A stretch of 64,000 nt of DNA from Paragyromitra xinjiangensis. Its lineage: Eukaryota > Ascomycota > Pezizomycetes > Pezizales > Discinaceae. Position 1 is the first letter of the stretch, and each line of letters begins with the position of its first letter. The notes beneath the pieces were generated by a model. It saw only the letters and a list, made by a program, of their open reading frames with translations. It ran no database searches and was not told the origin of the DNA. Positions 48,095 to 59,599 of the stretch are shown here, piece by piece. A program made the translations under genes and the position numbers. The stretch spans positions 2,666,001-2,730,000 of the forward strand of contig JBCAMK010000003.1 in assembly GCA_038503065.1 (NCBI GenBank), written 5' to 3'.

Positions 48095-49155
48095 TTCTTC
48101 GTGGGGGGGTGGAGATGGGAGTGAGATGGGTGAGCTGAGGGAGTGGTGTGGTGGTGATGTGATGAGAGCAGAGGTGAAGAGAGATGTAGAGAAGAGAGAG
48201 AGAAGAGAGAAAAGAGAAGAGAAAGGGAGACGAGGGGGTAAGTAAGTAAAGCTCCTCTTCCCTCCTCTGCTCTGTTACTTACCACTCTCGACTTTCTTCT
48301 TCTTCCCAGCTTCTTCTTCCTTCTTCCTGGATGAAGTTATTTATTATCCGAGAACCTCATTCCGGGACTTTACAGTGTGGGACCACAAGCGACTGCACAA
48401 CGTGGGAGGCCAGTTACGCGGGAGTTACGTGTAGACAGACTCCAGTTACAGACTGCAGTTACAGCCAGCCAGTTATAGTTAATACAGTTACAGACGGAAT
48501 GAGAATCAATCGAGGCTCTGCTCTTCTCTGCTCTTCTCTTCGCTGCAATGTCCGATCTCTCCTCTTCACTGAGTCTTCTCTCCCTCAGTCGATCTTCTCC
48601 CTCCCGCCTCTCCCAATATCCACGGCTAAATCCTAGAATCACCTGAAAATAATCCCAGATTTCATCATCACTCGAATTCCTCCCATCTTCCATGGAACCC
48701 AAGGAAGAAAGCAAAGAAAAAAAAAAAAAAAGTCGCGCAACAACCTTGGTGGCTTTTTCCAATCCCCGGTAAGCAGGGGCCCAACGTCAGAAAACCCTTC
48801 CTTCCTTCCCTCCTCCCCGTCCACACGGCAGACGCCACGGACGCAGGCGCGGATATTCTCCGCCTGTTAGAGTAACGGCCTTTGGTGCGATGCTTCACTT
48901 TAGTCCTACCGTAACGTAACGTAACCATTGCTTCTTTCCGGCCAAGGGGGATGCTGCCGGGTAACCGCAGAGCCGTACGATGCACACTGTATAAATCCCC
49001 AAGATATAAACCAGCCGCAAAGAAGAAGAAAAAAAAAGGCCCCGAGAATCCACCACAGAACGCGGCTCCCAACTAAAACTAATTATCCAATCCACAGTTT
49101 AATCCACAGTTTTCTTTTTCTTTTCCCCTTCAAACTCTACCTTCTGTTTATTTTT
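48095..49155. promoter_or_regulatory. Promoter region of the Roadblock gene with CAGTTAC cluster
   Basis: 1.06 kb between the MRM2 stop and the Roadblock start. A purine-rich block (48170-48240 on the plus strand) lies nearest the gene. Exact CAGTTAC sits at 48411, 48443, 48456 and 48485, with near copies between. GTAAC is repeated three times at about 48907-48923. CAGTTA is the reverse of TAACTG, the Myb recognition element, so a Myb-type factor is plausible. Confidence 0.4.
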
Positions 49156-50368
49156 TTATTCCACAAATGGTTCTCCGGCTGCCTCCGCGGTAGTAGGCAT
49201 CTTCATTATTTCCTTTTTATCCACATTCTTCCTTTTCCTTATCGCAATGAAATAGCACTCCTTTGACTCCTGTAGTTGTTTTTTTCAACACAAAAATCCC
49301 GCGGATACTCGAGAGTAGTAGGTAGTAATAGCATAGACTTACCAGTCTTGAAGCATCCGGTTTGTTCCTGTAGACTCTCTCAAACACTTTTGCAATCTTC
49401 TTCTCCAACATCTCATCATCCGGGCCTTGATAAAACTTGCACACGAAGCTCCCACTCGGCTTCAACACATCGATACAAAACTCCAGCGCCGCATGACACA
49501 AATCCTACCCCCTATCAGCCCTCCTCAACCCACAGGAAGAAAAAAAAGGGGAACCCACCATACTCCCCGTATGATCCCTCATCCCAATCCCACTAACATT
49601 CATCAACCTAGAAAACAAATACGGCGTCTTTAGACTCTCCTTCCACAACCAATCACGATTCAACCAGGGTTCACACATATCACTCAGTACCACATCCACC
49701 GAATCCCTCCCATCCTCTCCTTCCCCCTTCCTTTCACTCATCATTCTCTCCCTCTCAACATACCCTCTACTCGCCTCCTCCACATCCCCCTCCACATCCT
49801 CCCCACTCCTAACCGTCTCCCTCCTCGGCCGTCCCCTCTCCGGATCCGACAAAAACCTCCGAATCGCACCTTGAATCGCAGGCTTCGTAAAGTCCCCTTG
49901 AATCGTAGACGCGCCTCGCGGTGGCATAGCCGGGATGATATCAATCCCGACTACACGGCCATAAGGTGCCGTCCTGTCCACCGCAACCTATCCCCCCCCC
50001 TCCTCCGTTAGCGTAGTACCCTCCGTTACTACCACCACACATACCTGAGTCCAGGAACCAGGAGCATATCCCTAAAGCCATTAGCATATACTTGTAGATG
50101 TCGTAGAACCACGTACCAGGTCGACTACTGTCATGCCTGGTGCGAAAATCTTGTATCTTTTGTCGATTTCAAGGATTTTTAGGCCGGCTCTACTGCGGAG
50201 CTCTTGTTGCATTGCGGCTTTGCTGTGGGGGTCATTTCGGGCGCGGGCTTTCCATCGTTCGGAGGAGGCGGAGGAGGCAGTGCGGTAGAGGGGGTGGGGT
50301 TTGGCGGTACGGAGGGTGGTGAGGGGGGTGCGGAGGGCGAGGGTGCGGAGGGCGCGGAGGGATTGCAT
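49156..50368 (-). CDS. MRM2: Mitochondrial rRNA 2'-O-ribose methyltransferase MRM2 (FtsJ/RrmJ family)
   Basis: Five exons, join(49156..49269, 49343..49504, 49559..49987, 50045..50071, 50117..50368) minus, 327 residues. The N-terminus is an Arg-rich mitochondrial presequence. SAM-binding motif I, GYAPGSWTQ, is coded wholly by the 27-bp second exon, after VVDLG-type strand residues. Then come GRVVGIDIIP, STIQGDFT, VVLSDMCEPW (motif with catalytic Asp), and the end KPDASRLESKECYFIA, which is restored by the last splice and contains the final K-x-x-x-S-R region of the K-D-K-E family. MRM2 methylates a universally conserved uridine in the A loop of the large mitochondrial rRNA. A ~50-residue charged insert sits between the D-F-T strand and the catalytic strand, as in other fungi. 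Confidence 0.93.
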
Positions 50369-53300
50369 GGTGGGGTTGGTGTTTGGGTTAAGGTGGCGTT
50401 GGCGGTGATGAGATGGTTGGTGATGTAGTGGGGCTGCGGGGAGTGACGGGATGGGATGGCGAGTGATGGGTTGTGACTATGTAGAGTATGTTATAGGGAA
50501 GTTATCGGGATAACGTATAATATCTGTGTTATTGGTGAAGTACTATAATTTTAATATTAATAGCGGTTTTCACCGGTTCTGTTCTTGCCACGGGCATAGG
50601 TCTTCCGAGGAGCAAACCATGTAGGACTCGTGCAACAACCTCGTGTCCGTGGAGCACTTCAGGTTCTTTCAAAACCGGGATTTCATTCTGATAACTTCGG
50701 TGATGGGTGGTGGGGGTAACGTATGGGCCAGATAACTGGGGATTTAAAAATACTTAAGATATAGGTCTGCAGCGTATGTTAATACTTCATGTATTACCCC
50801 TTACCCTAACTTTGAAAATACAGGGGAATCATATTTTTGTGTGGTTTGTATCACGTATTCCCGCACATGTTCTGATAATACTCCATTAATATGTTATTAT
50901 TCTACTATTGATCGCGACAGAAATTCCCTTTCTCTTGGTGTTGAGTCACTCCAACACAACTATGACTATTTACTCTATGTCTGACTTCAGTAGAGGAGAT
51001 TACCGCAAGAAATAGCGCTACAGTTCTCGATATAGAACGAAAATTGGAGTACGTGGTTCGTCAGACGTTGTATATACCCACCTGTAGCTTACCTGTAAGT
51101 TACGTTGATATAATACTTGGTTTATCACCTCATGATCCTGAAGATCAAGACCAGTTTTCGTCGTACAAGTGCCGATGCTGTGTACCATCACATAACTGCA
51201 CTTAGATAAATGAGTAATATCCGTGTCACCGCATCTGTAGGTTATGTGATGTCGATCTTTGACGTTAGTCCGTCTATTCCTCCGGAGGCCTATAGAACTC
51301 CAGTGCTACAATGCAGCACTTAGAATATAATCTGGCAGCTCTAGTTTGACTAAATCTTAACCTGCAAGACCAAAGATCTCCCTCGTATAAATAGCCAAGT
51401 CATCTACTAAATAGGAAATACACAGCTACATGTAGCTTCCCATGCTCAATGAGGCAGGTCCAGCAAAAGCACAACTCCTTACCAACAAACCCCTACCCAA
51501 AGAACCTACGTAATGCCTATCCCCGGAATCTACCACATTAAGTACCATAAGACTCACAAACCCCATCTGCAGAGGGAGTCAACTCCACGATAGTGCTATC
51601 TCCTTCAAGCCCACGTTCTTATCAGGATCAACCGCATGTCGATCACACCCCTCGGAACCAGACCGAATAATATCAGTCCCGATAACTAATTGCGTCTTGA
51701 GATCCTGGCAAAGTTGTCATCACACATATTCTGACGGGCCGCCAAGATGATGTGCGCTGGGATATCAGGATTGTGGCTTACTTCCCTGCCAGTTTCATCA
51801 CCACCTTGAAACACCAAAGGAACTGGCGAGAGTACCTAATGGGTGTGCTGGCTTATCGGTGGGTAATTAGCTAACTTCTGTAATCGTATACATACTTTCC
51901 CTGTAATCAGAATATGGTTCAGTGTAAGCTCGTAGCATTCTTGAATGGTATTTCGATCAAGGGCGATAACACCAGGCTGACAGGTGGTTGGTATGAATTC
52001 GGGTTATTGCTAGCAAGGGAGTTTAGAAAGAGTCCGATGACTAGGATCCCAGACATGAGCCTCATGATCTTAAAGAGAGCAGCGATCTCCCCGATGACTA
52101 CCGCTAGCCCCTTCCGAATACTATTTTGGTAACTGTACCTACGGAGTGGATCTACTCGGAACGTGACTAATTAAATACCCCACTGTCACCCATAAATATC
52201 AAGTCCAGGATTGGCACTCAATGATCCGATTCCAATTCTCCACTTGTAACGAATGCGTTTGGTGGAAGATACGTGACTGCCGAGTGGTCCCGGAAGGGTA
52301 TTTTCAATGTTGGTTACACGACACGTTTCCGGAGGCGACCGGATGGGATGGTTAGCACAGCCCCGTCGGCAAGACTGGCGAGGCCGTGTTGGTTACTGGC
52401 ATTCCCATAGATAGGTATTTGTGTTGTTTTGTCGTTTGTGCGCAGTTGAGGAATCGGACATATGTCCTTGGTTCCACTTATATGTGCCGTTCCTCTATCC
52501 GGGGAGGAGATGCGAGAACGGAGTGTAGTGGAGTAAATGAGGGTGAGAGAAATTGAGATGGATGAGGTTGGATTGAGAAGGCCGGAAATAGAAGTTAAAA
52601 GATGTAGATGGAAAAAGGAACTTTGCCCAGGGTTCTTCGAGGAATTGTCAGATTCTTAGCTGATATCATAGCGTTACAGTAAGAAGAGTGACAATGCTTG
52701 ATTTTGTCCCAATTGAGGACTTCAGTGCATCACTGCCTCTCACTCGCATCAAGCTTTTCATCAACGCTTGCTTCTGCTCAGCACACTACACTGTAACACT
52801 TAACAGCCGCAGATCTCCAATTCGGCCAACGAGAGCCAGGAAGAGTTAGTTTCTCCTACGCGTATCTTATCCACAATATCTCCACAACATAGGGCACCTA
52901 TGTTGCGGTAAAGCACACAACATGAATCAGTTGCGTGGGTGGTCTGGTTTGTTCCCAATCTTTCAGCTATACTTAAACGGAGTCAAATCCTACACCCTAA
53001 CTTCTTGACGTACGTCTATTGCGTTTAAACCATATTTTATGTGGCTCCTAGGCACTATGGTATCATTTTCGGTCGATCCTCACCAGATTATCTTGCTTTT
53101 CCGCGTGTAGCCATAAGTTCTATGTCTCATAATTTGATCGAATGAGTAGACAAAACTTATGGTGCTAGATTCAATCAATCGTGTTGAGTAGTTTAAGTTA
53201 CGGTCACTGGCTTGTACGTGAACAAAGCTTTCTGTAAAAGTGATTCAGGTGCGTCAAAAGCCTAAACACATAAGTAAAAAAAAACTAAATACAAGAAGTA

Positions 53301-53521
53301 TCGTTCCACTGTCGTAAATGGTGATAAACACCCCGCCGCAAATCTAATAGTAAACGTGTCCTCAAAAAATATACAAAATAATGAAACCAGCCAAAGTATA
53401 GAAGAGAAACCATCAAAAACACCGTTTCCAAGTATATTTAACATCATGATCCGAGACTGCCATATCCATAACAAACATATTTACAAATAAACAAATAGGA
53501 TCCGGAAAGAGCGTGGGAGTA
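50369..53521. other. Intergenic, 3.2 kb, containing a decayed gene
   Basis: Largely AT-rich and stop-filled. A TACATGTA palindrome is at 51427-51434. Coding-like minus-strand sequence at 51538-52400 is described separately. 52500-53500 shows nothing recognisable. Confidence 0.5.
51538..52400 (-). pseudogene. Decayed protein-coding gene, family not recognised
   Basis: The best-preserved part is two minus-strand exons, 51896-51976 and 51538-51835, joined in frame by a canonical 60-bp intron (GTATGT, AGCTAATTAC branch, CATTAG). They read smoothly through ITGK, VLSPVPLVFQGGDETGREV and HNPDIPAHIILAARQNMC. The second exon then breaks frame twice: after DDNFAR and after KNVGLK. Each break fits the loss of one G from a GGG run, after which protein-like sequence continues (IIRSGSEGCDRHAVDPDK; STIVELTPSADG) to a TAA. 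Upstream (about 52150-52400) is more coding-like sequence (LADGAVLTIPSGRLRKRVV) with in-frame stops. It may be a pseudogene, or an intact gene with base-call errors in G runs. I do not recognise the family. Confidence 0.4.
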
Positions 53522-54892
53522 TCATGGCACCGGTTTCCGCTTGATCGACATCTTAGGTAAAACCCCGCTCTCCACATTCCCAGTACTTGCCGGCGGTGGC
53601 TCTGACGTCAAAGGCACCACGCTCACAATTTCTTTCCCCTTCTTAGGTTGAGCTTGCTCCGATGTACGTGGTACTAGCGGCAGCGGCACCTCCATACCAT
53701 CCATACTTGTCAACGAGTGCAGATGGGTTTCACCTATCGAGCTGACGGGTGAACCGAAAGTATATTCACAGGTGAAATCTGTTCCGGGTTGAGGAGTGAT
53801 GTGTAGCGAAGGCAATTGAGGTGGTCGACTTGAACGTGCGGTGAAGGTATAGTCATAGGGGGGATCAACACGCAGGGCCGGTAGTTGGGGTGGTGGACTG
53901 TGGGACGGTAGGGGAGGGAAGAAGGGACGGTTTTGTAGGGACATGGCGGAGCGGTCGGTATTGGGGAGAGTGTTGTATCGAGTAGTGAATCTGGTGCCGT
54001 CCAAAACTGAAGCAAAGAATCCTATGATTGGGAGGAACTTGGTTAGGTCATGTTTTCAAGTATTACATAAAACCAGGAGCAATATACCCTTTATACCCTT
54101 TCCACCAGGCGGAGGAGGCCTCGCGGCTTCGCCATAAAACTCTTTTTCCAACCTTTCGTCGCGCCTTTTCTTGGTCCATAGATATGCTACAGCGAAAACA
54201 ATAACTGCACCAAGCACCGCACCGAACGTTGCACCAAGGATAATCGCCAAGTGTGGTCCAGATATCTTTTCGTCTTCCCTCCCGTCGTGGTCACCTTCTA
54301 GAATGAGCGAGGTTAAAAGCTTTGACCCAGTTGCCGAAGCTGAAGACGTGGCTGAAGTTATAAAAGTTGTTACAGTTTCTTCTGCAGTAACCGTGCTAGT
54401 CTCGGTCGTTACTTCTGTGGTTGTAGTTGGTGAAACCTCTGGCGGGCTTTCGACCGTCTGTAGTGATGCAGTAACCGTAACGGTTGATGTCTCTGTGGCA
54501 TCAGGAAATTTCCATAGTGTAGCCGTACTTGTCACCGTAATAGGCCCAGCTCCAACCTGCCTCTTCCGTTTGTCATCTGAATCTCCTGTTTCCTTCGGCT
54601 CGACAGTAATTGTCTTTGTCGTCGTCGTCCCTGTCGTCGTTGTAGTCTTCTCCGTACTCGTCACGGTCACAATCGGTGTCGAAGCACTCGTCGAAGACTG
54701 AGTAGGATCCACTGTCGTAGTTGTAGTCTCGATGAATGTGAATTGAGTGAAGATGGTGACGGTGACAGTTACTGGCTCGGAAACCAATCCATCCTCTTGC
54801 CTCCTACCCAACGGTACATCGTAGCCAACCACGGTTCTCAATAACAGAGAGACAATAAGAAACCCTGCTCCTCGCAAAGCACCTATTTTCAT
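53522..54892 (-). CDS. Single-pass membrane protein with mucin-like Ser/Thr-rich ectodomain
   Basis: Two exons, join(53522..54021, 54097..54892) minus, 431 residues; the 75-bp intron carries a CCTAACC branch. A signal peptide covers about residues 1-23. A Thr/Ser/Val-rich, probably heavily O-glycosylated ectodomain (repeats of TVTVT, TTTTT, TSTVT) extends to about residue 205. One membrane helix follows (LAIILGATFGAVLGAVIVFAVAYLW), then a basic stop-transfer KKRRDERL and a Pro/Ser-rich cytosolic tail. The architecture matches fungal wall-stress sensors (Mid2/Wsc-like) but there is no WSC or cysteine-rich domain, so sensor function is only suggested. I used the ATG at 54892; the frame extends upstream only through a TTG. 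Confidence 0.78.
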
Positions 54893-57800
54893 GATTGAAG
54901 ACGCACGTCCAAATAAAGTCAAATAAAAAAGAATTTGAATCTAGAACAGGGAAAAAACCAAGACAGTATCTATCGTATAGTACCCTGAGGAGAGAAGATC
55001 ATATGGTTGAGAGGTTTCGCTACGAAAAAGTTTTCGATAAGACTGTCCCGGTAATATACCCATTAATGCGCTTCTCCAAGTGACCGGGAATGTTCAAGCT
55101 CTCCGGTGAAGAACGCAAATATCAACTGCATGAGTGGGCCAGGGGCAGATAGGCAGGCAAAATTAGTAAGGAGCGCTTGAAATTAGATTGGGTAGCCTGC
55201 GCCACACGAACCTTCAGTTAATACTATTTTTAGCTGCGAGCTTCTGGAAGATCACATAGAATAAAGACAACCCTGTCGTGCGTGTTGGTACTTAAGTCAA
55301 ACATGTCCCAAATCTGACAGGATATGAAATGGCCTTTATCGAAGTCGAGAAAATGTGATCATATGTGGGTGTTCCTGGTCAAAGAATTAATGTGCCGCAC
55401 CCACGCACCGCACCCACGCAGCCGCAGATCCTTTACACTGCCCAGTCTCAAGCATACGGTATTATCTTTCATGCAAATGCAATCCCACATAATGTGCCTG
55501 AAAATATAACCACCCCCAGTGGGACGAGCCTCCAATGCGAGAGCAGAAGCTTAATTCAAATTCATTAGTGCCTTCTTAGTACTACCTAGCACGTGTAACA
55601 TTCTTACTTACATGTGGTTTCGCTACCAATATTGATCATGGAGCTGAGCCGCCAATTAGCGAAACGTGCCGCGTTCAAACTTTTAGGATACCGGTCTACA
55701 TGTAGTTATTTATAGTACAAATGTTTCGACATGATCAGCCGCCTTGCTGTGCATTATTGACGAAATCGCGCCTTATCAACGAGGCCATGCTACAGAAAGA
55801 CTAGAGGCCTCGCATATATAAATCGGTGCCCCATCAACTGTTCTCCGGGTCTGCTTAAATTCTTACGAAAATCTGGGGTAATGCCGGGTCAAGTAACTGG
55901 AATGGAACTACCCTCAGGTGATAACTAGCATTACACCTTCCCAACTATCTTCGCCAGCACAACCTCGCGTACGCTTACCACTTCCTATTTGCTGGGTACG
56001 ATAAGGTGATCATGAGCTGTTACCTGTGACGGTGTTATGTAATTCGTCACGCGTTGACGAATGTCCAGTTGACCTAGGCGATACAATAGGGGCTCGAGCG
56101 AGGAAGAACGGGATAGAAAAGCAAATATAATTGATGGGGCTCTTCCCTTGGTCTCGATTAGGTGTTTGAAATCGTCTCCAGCTGTGAGACATAGGTTCTT
56201 TCAACGTCTTGTTATGATTCAAGCTGGGTATCACGGCAAGACATCGATATTTTTGCATATGACGCCATTACTTCCCGCCAAGACCGCCAGGAATGTTGGT
56301 GGCTTTCTGAACCCCGGTTCTCGTCGCGCGGGACTCGCCGAGGAAGCTTAAGATGTCCCAAGTTCGCCATTGTGATAATGATCAGGTACGTGGTTGGTAT
56401 TGCGGGAGATTTCCAGAAATTGATGAGTTGGCATGCCCCAACAAATGGAGTATGAAACACTTAAGGTGTTTGATCGTGAGAGCTGCTAGAAAGTTTCCTT
56501 TTGCGGTATCAGAAATTCAGCCTATTAGGTCGCGCATAACTAATAGAATTACTTACAAGAGCCTCCTTTGTGAGGCTAATAAGTCCGAGTGACTGTCAGT
56601 GATTCAATACACTTGAGCCACAGCTCTAGTACTTATTTAACACCAGTCCTAACCGCAATCGGGGTTAGGCCCTTCCATACCTAGTCTCGTGCCCAGCCCC
56701 ATACTACCGAAGGTTGCTACGGTGTGCAGCAGCCATAGGCAGTAGAGGATGGGAACGAGCCTATTCTATACCCCATGTGAGACTCGAACCTCCATCTCAC
56801 TCCAACCCAACCCAACCAACGATTTTATCAGCTTCCAGAACCAAGTGGCCATGCACGCCCGAAGATGTGTTAAATTTATCAAGACTATTTGACGGCAGGG
56901 AATACCTCAGGATACTTCCTGATAGCACTAGCGAGCTTAACGTACCATCAGATATCATCGCTTTTTCAACAACCAGCAACAGACTACCTCACAAGGAAAT
57001 TCAGAATAGCAAGCATGACCGAAGATCTAGTAAGACTATAATTCGAGCTAAGGAATTTACGAGATTAGGACTAAAGGCCCATAGGACGCAAGGAAAAAAC
57101 TGTGCCAAGGTGTGTGAAAGGTGATCATTCCATATCACTGCCTGAGTTAGAGAGCACAATGTCCACAAAAGGCAAAAGAATCCTGATGGATGGGCACACA
57201 TATACGAACTCATTAAATCCTCAAAAACACTTAATCCTAGAGGCGAGTGTCTAGGGTAACGATCATCACAACATCATATTTGTCTCCGAAGAACAACGAT
57301 AAAGGCCGTCCTTTAGGCTCTGGTGCTCATGACTCGAGAGCCTCAAAGCTAGCAAAATTCTCTTTGAGGGCCTTATTCTTAAGCGATAGTACTCTCATTC
57401 TCTCAAATAACTTGATGCAAGGCTTCAAGCCCGAACCTAAGGCTACAGTAACGACGTGTCAAGGTTACATACCATTTGGAAGCTACTACATTGTTTGAAT
57501 TCCCCTCTTCTGCGACTCAAGACTCGATTCCAGGGAACCTTTGGTAAGTTTGCTTTGCTGGGAGGTTCTGGTATACCCTCCTATACCTAAATACTTACAT
57601 ATCAATACAGGGAGACCAAACCCCCCACCAACGTCAATTCAAACACATGAACCGGTATGGTCTAGTCGGTGGGCAGTATCCAGAGAACGAGCACGGAAAG
57701 AGATGAATATACTTGAAGGCTATTGCTTATAGAGACCAAAGATTTACCATCATATATTCTGAAGACCTGCCCTCACTCCACAAACGCGAGGTACATGATA

Positions 57801-58890
57801 GAAAGGATCATACTTCACGGAGGCTAGCTGATAAGGTTATGCCTCATCAGGAGAAATTTTTCCACCGCGCCGTGTACGTCAGAAGTGCCATTGCTCAGGA
57901 GAGCGTTAAATATTTTATTCTTGATAAGGTTAAGAGACCAGGTGGAGATCAGGTATTGGTTATTCAGATTAAATGGAGGCTGCCGCCGGAATTATTGGGG
58001 ATGAGGAAAAGCCAAGATGCGCTATGATGATCGCCATCTATATTAGGCCTACACTATTTCAAGTACTAACAAAATCATTCTAAAGCCTCGAGTCGATATT
58101 TCTCCATCGTTGTTATTAATCCTACTATCAGCCTCCCGGAAGCCGTGCAACCCGAGCAGCATTATTATAGGCCCGAAATTACTGCCGGGAAATCGATTCA
58201 AACGCTGAGAGGGTCCGTATTACCCCAGCTCAGACCACACAGGAAACTACAACCTTATCTCGATTCCATTAAGAAATAATAACACGAGGCGTATTGCCAG
58301 GCATTCGGAGATAAAGCTTCAAAATTATCTGTAATCCGGGGATTTCTAGGACTGTCTGAAAATTGGGGAGAAAAATGTTACCCATTGAGGGAACAGCGCG
58401 GTAGGCTATCCCACGATATATGGAATTCTCTGTGCGATGATGGGTTAAAGGGCCTGCGTTGGAGTTCCTAATTATTTTCTAATCACTCAACAAACTTACC
58501 CCAATAGGAGAGAGCGGAACCGTGTTAGACTGTACAAATAAGTAGACCCAACCATTCTTTAATAGACAGAGTCCTCCTCCTGAGTGCTGTTTTGCTCCTT
58601 TGGCTCCTCCCTGGCTGCGTGTGAGATTGTGTGGTACTAAATATTCGAGTGATACTTTGTGATGCGGCAATGTGTCAAGGCACGGGACTTGCATCATGAT
58701 GTAGGATTTCCTGAGCTTCCGGAATGGCAAAATAAACCCAGAAGTTACAGCATTTCGATTTCTGCATGGTTTTCTTACAAACTACGAGTAAAAAAGTATA
58801 GACGAGAGAACGCCTCAAAAATGCTTTTTAATTCTAGTAATAAATTAATGATTGAAATATAATACACCATACCCACCGCAGTACACCTGC
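54893..58890. other. Intergenic, 4.0 kb
   Basis: The longest gene-poor stretch. A TACATGTA palindrome is at 55697-55704. Several plus-strand frames with protein-like composition cluster at 56353-58027 (described separately). The rest is AT-rich with no signals I can name. Confidence 0.4.
56353..58027 (+). other. Cluster of plus-strand open frames, possible unrecognised gene
   Basis: Open frames follow each other on the plus strand: 56353-56592 (79 codons from an ATG, five Cys), 56714-57124, 57247-57498 and 57713-58027. Only the first begins with ATG. The last ends with coding-like sequence (SVKYFILDKVKRPGGDQVL, IQIKWRLPPELLGMRKSQ). I could not join them with confident splice sites and recognise no domain. 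A single orphan gene, a decayed gene, or chance are all possible. Confidence 0.22.
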
Positions 58891-59599
58891 TTATTCATCG
58901 TCGCTCATATCCACCCTCTCCGGCGATTTCGCCTTTCGTCTTTTCCTGGGTTCTGCTTTTTTCTTTGCTGCTTTTGCCGGTTTCTTCTTGGGTTTCACTT
59001 CTCTCTCCTCCTCCTCCTCCTCCGGCTCCGGCTCCGGCTCCGGCTCGTCCTCCTTGCCTTTAGGTTCCTCCTCTTCCTCCTCTACCTCTACCTCCTTCTC
59101 CTTTGCAGCTGCAAGCCCCCCATACACCGGTCTCGTCAACTCAACGTCTTGATCAGCAAGATATCCATCAAGCTGAGGTATCACCGAAAGCAGTGCGTTG
59201 AATTGATCGACCGTAAGCGAGATCCCCTAGTTTCAACATTAGAACAATCCACCCTGTCTATTAGAATATGCTCACGAACCTTCTTCCCTGGGAGCACTTT
59301 GCCATCCTTCTCGTAGTGCTCACGAATACTAATGAGTTGATTTCCTTTGAACTCACTGACAGTCACACGGCGGAGACGACCACCAAGCTAGAGGGTGTTA
59401 GCTGAAGGTGGGAGACAGATGAAAGCTCGATTCGTACTCATACCTCCCAGTAAGGGTTTCCCTCGCTATCAACGAGCTTCTTCCCCGATGGGACAACTGA
59501 GGAAGAGGAGGAGCTGGTTTTGGTGCGTTTGGTGACCTTAGGTTCGTCATCGTCGTTATCCCGGAACTTTGAGTATATGCTGCGTTTTTTAGGAGGCAT
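58891..59599 (-). CDS. SUB1: Transcriptional coactivator PC4/SUB1
   Basis: Three exons, join(58891..59226, 59280..59387, 59444..59599) minus, 199 residues from the ATG at 59599 ([12 protein letters not shown]). The PC4 fold lies at residues about 50-115: [24 protein letters not shown] is formed by splicing exons 1-2, then [33 protein letters not shown] across exons 2-3. PC4/Sub1 binds single-stranded DNA and supports RNA polymerase II initiation, elongation and termination. The C-terminal tail is very acidic (long Glu runs), then Lys-rich, more extended than in yeast. An in-frame ATG at 59713 would add 38 residues resembling a mitochondrial presequence. The gene is divergent from GCN1, 533 bp apart. 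Confidence 0.93.

Noticed and set aside
51910..52200. Hydrophobic minus-strand frame resembling channel helices
   Set aside because: It overlaps, in a different frame, an exon supported by a canonical intron, and begins after a stop without an ATG; probably chance or part of the decayed gene.
54171..54701. 176-codon Val/Ser-rich plus-strand frame
   Set aside because: Antisense image of the Thr/Ser repeats in the mucin-like ectodomain.
56770..56830. Possible tRNA on the minus strand (GGTTCGAGTC)
   Set aside because: T-stem pairs at only three of five positions and no matching acceptor stem lies upstream.
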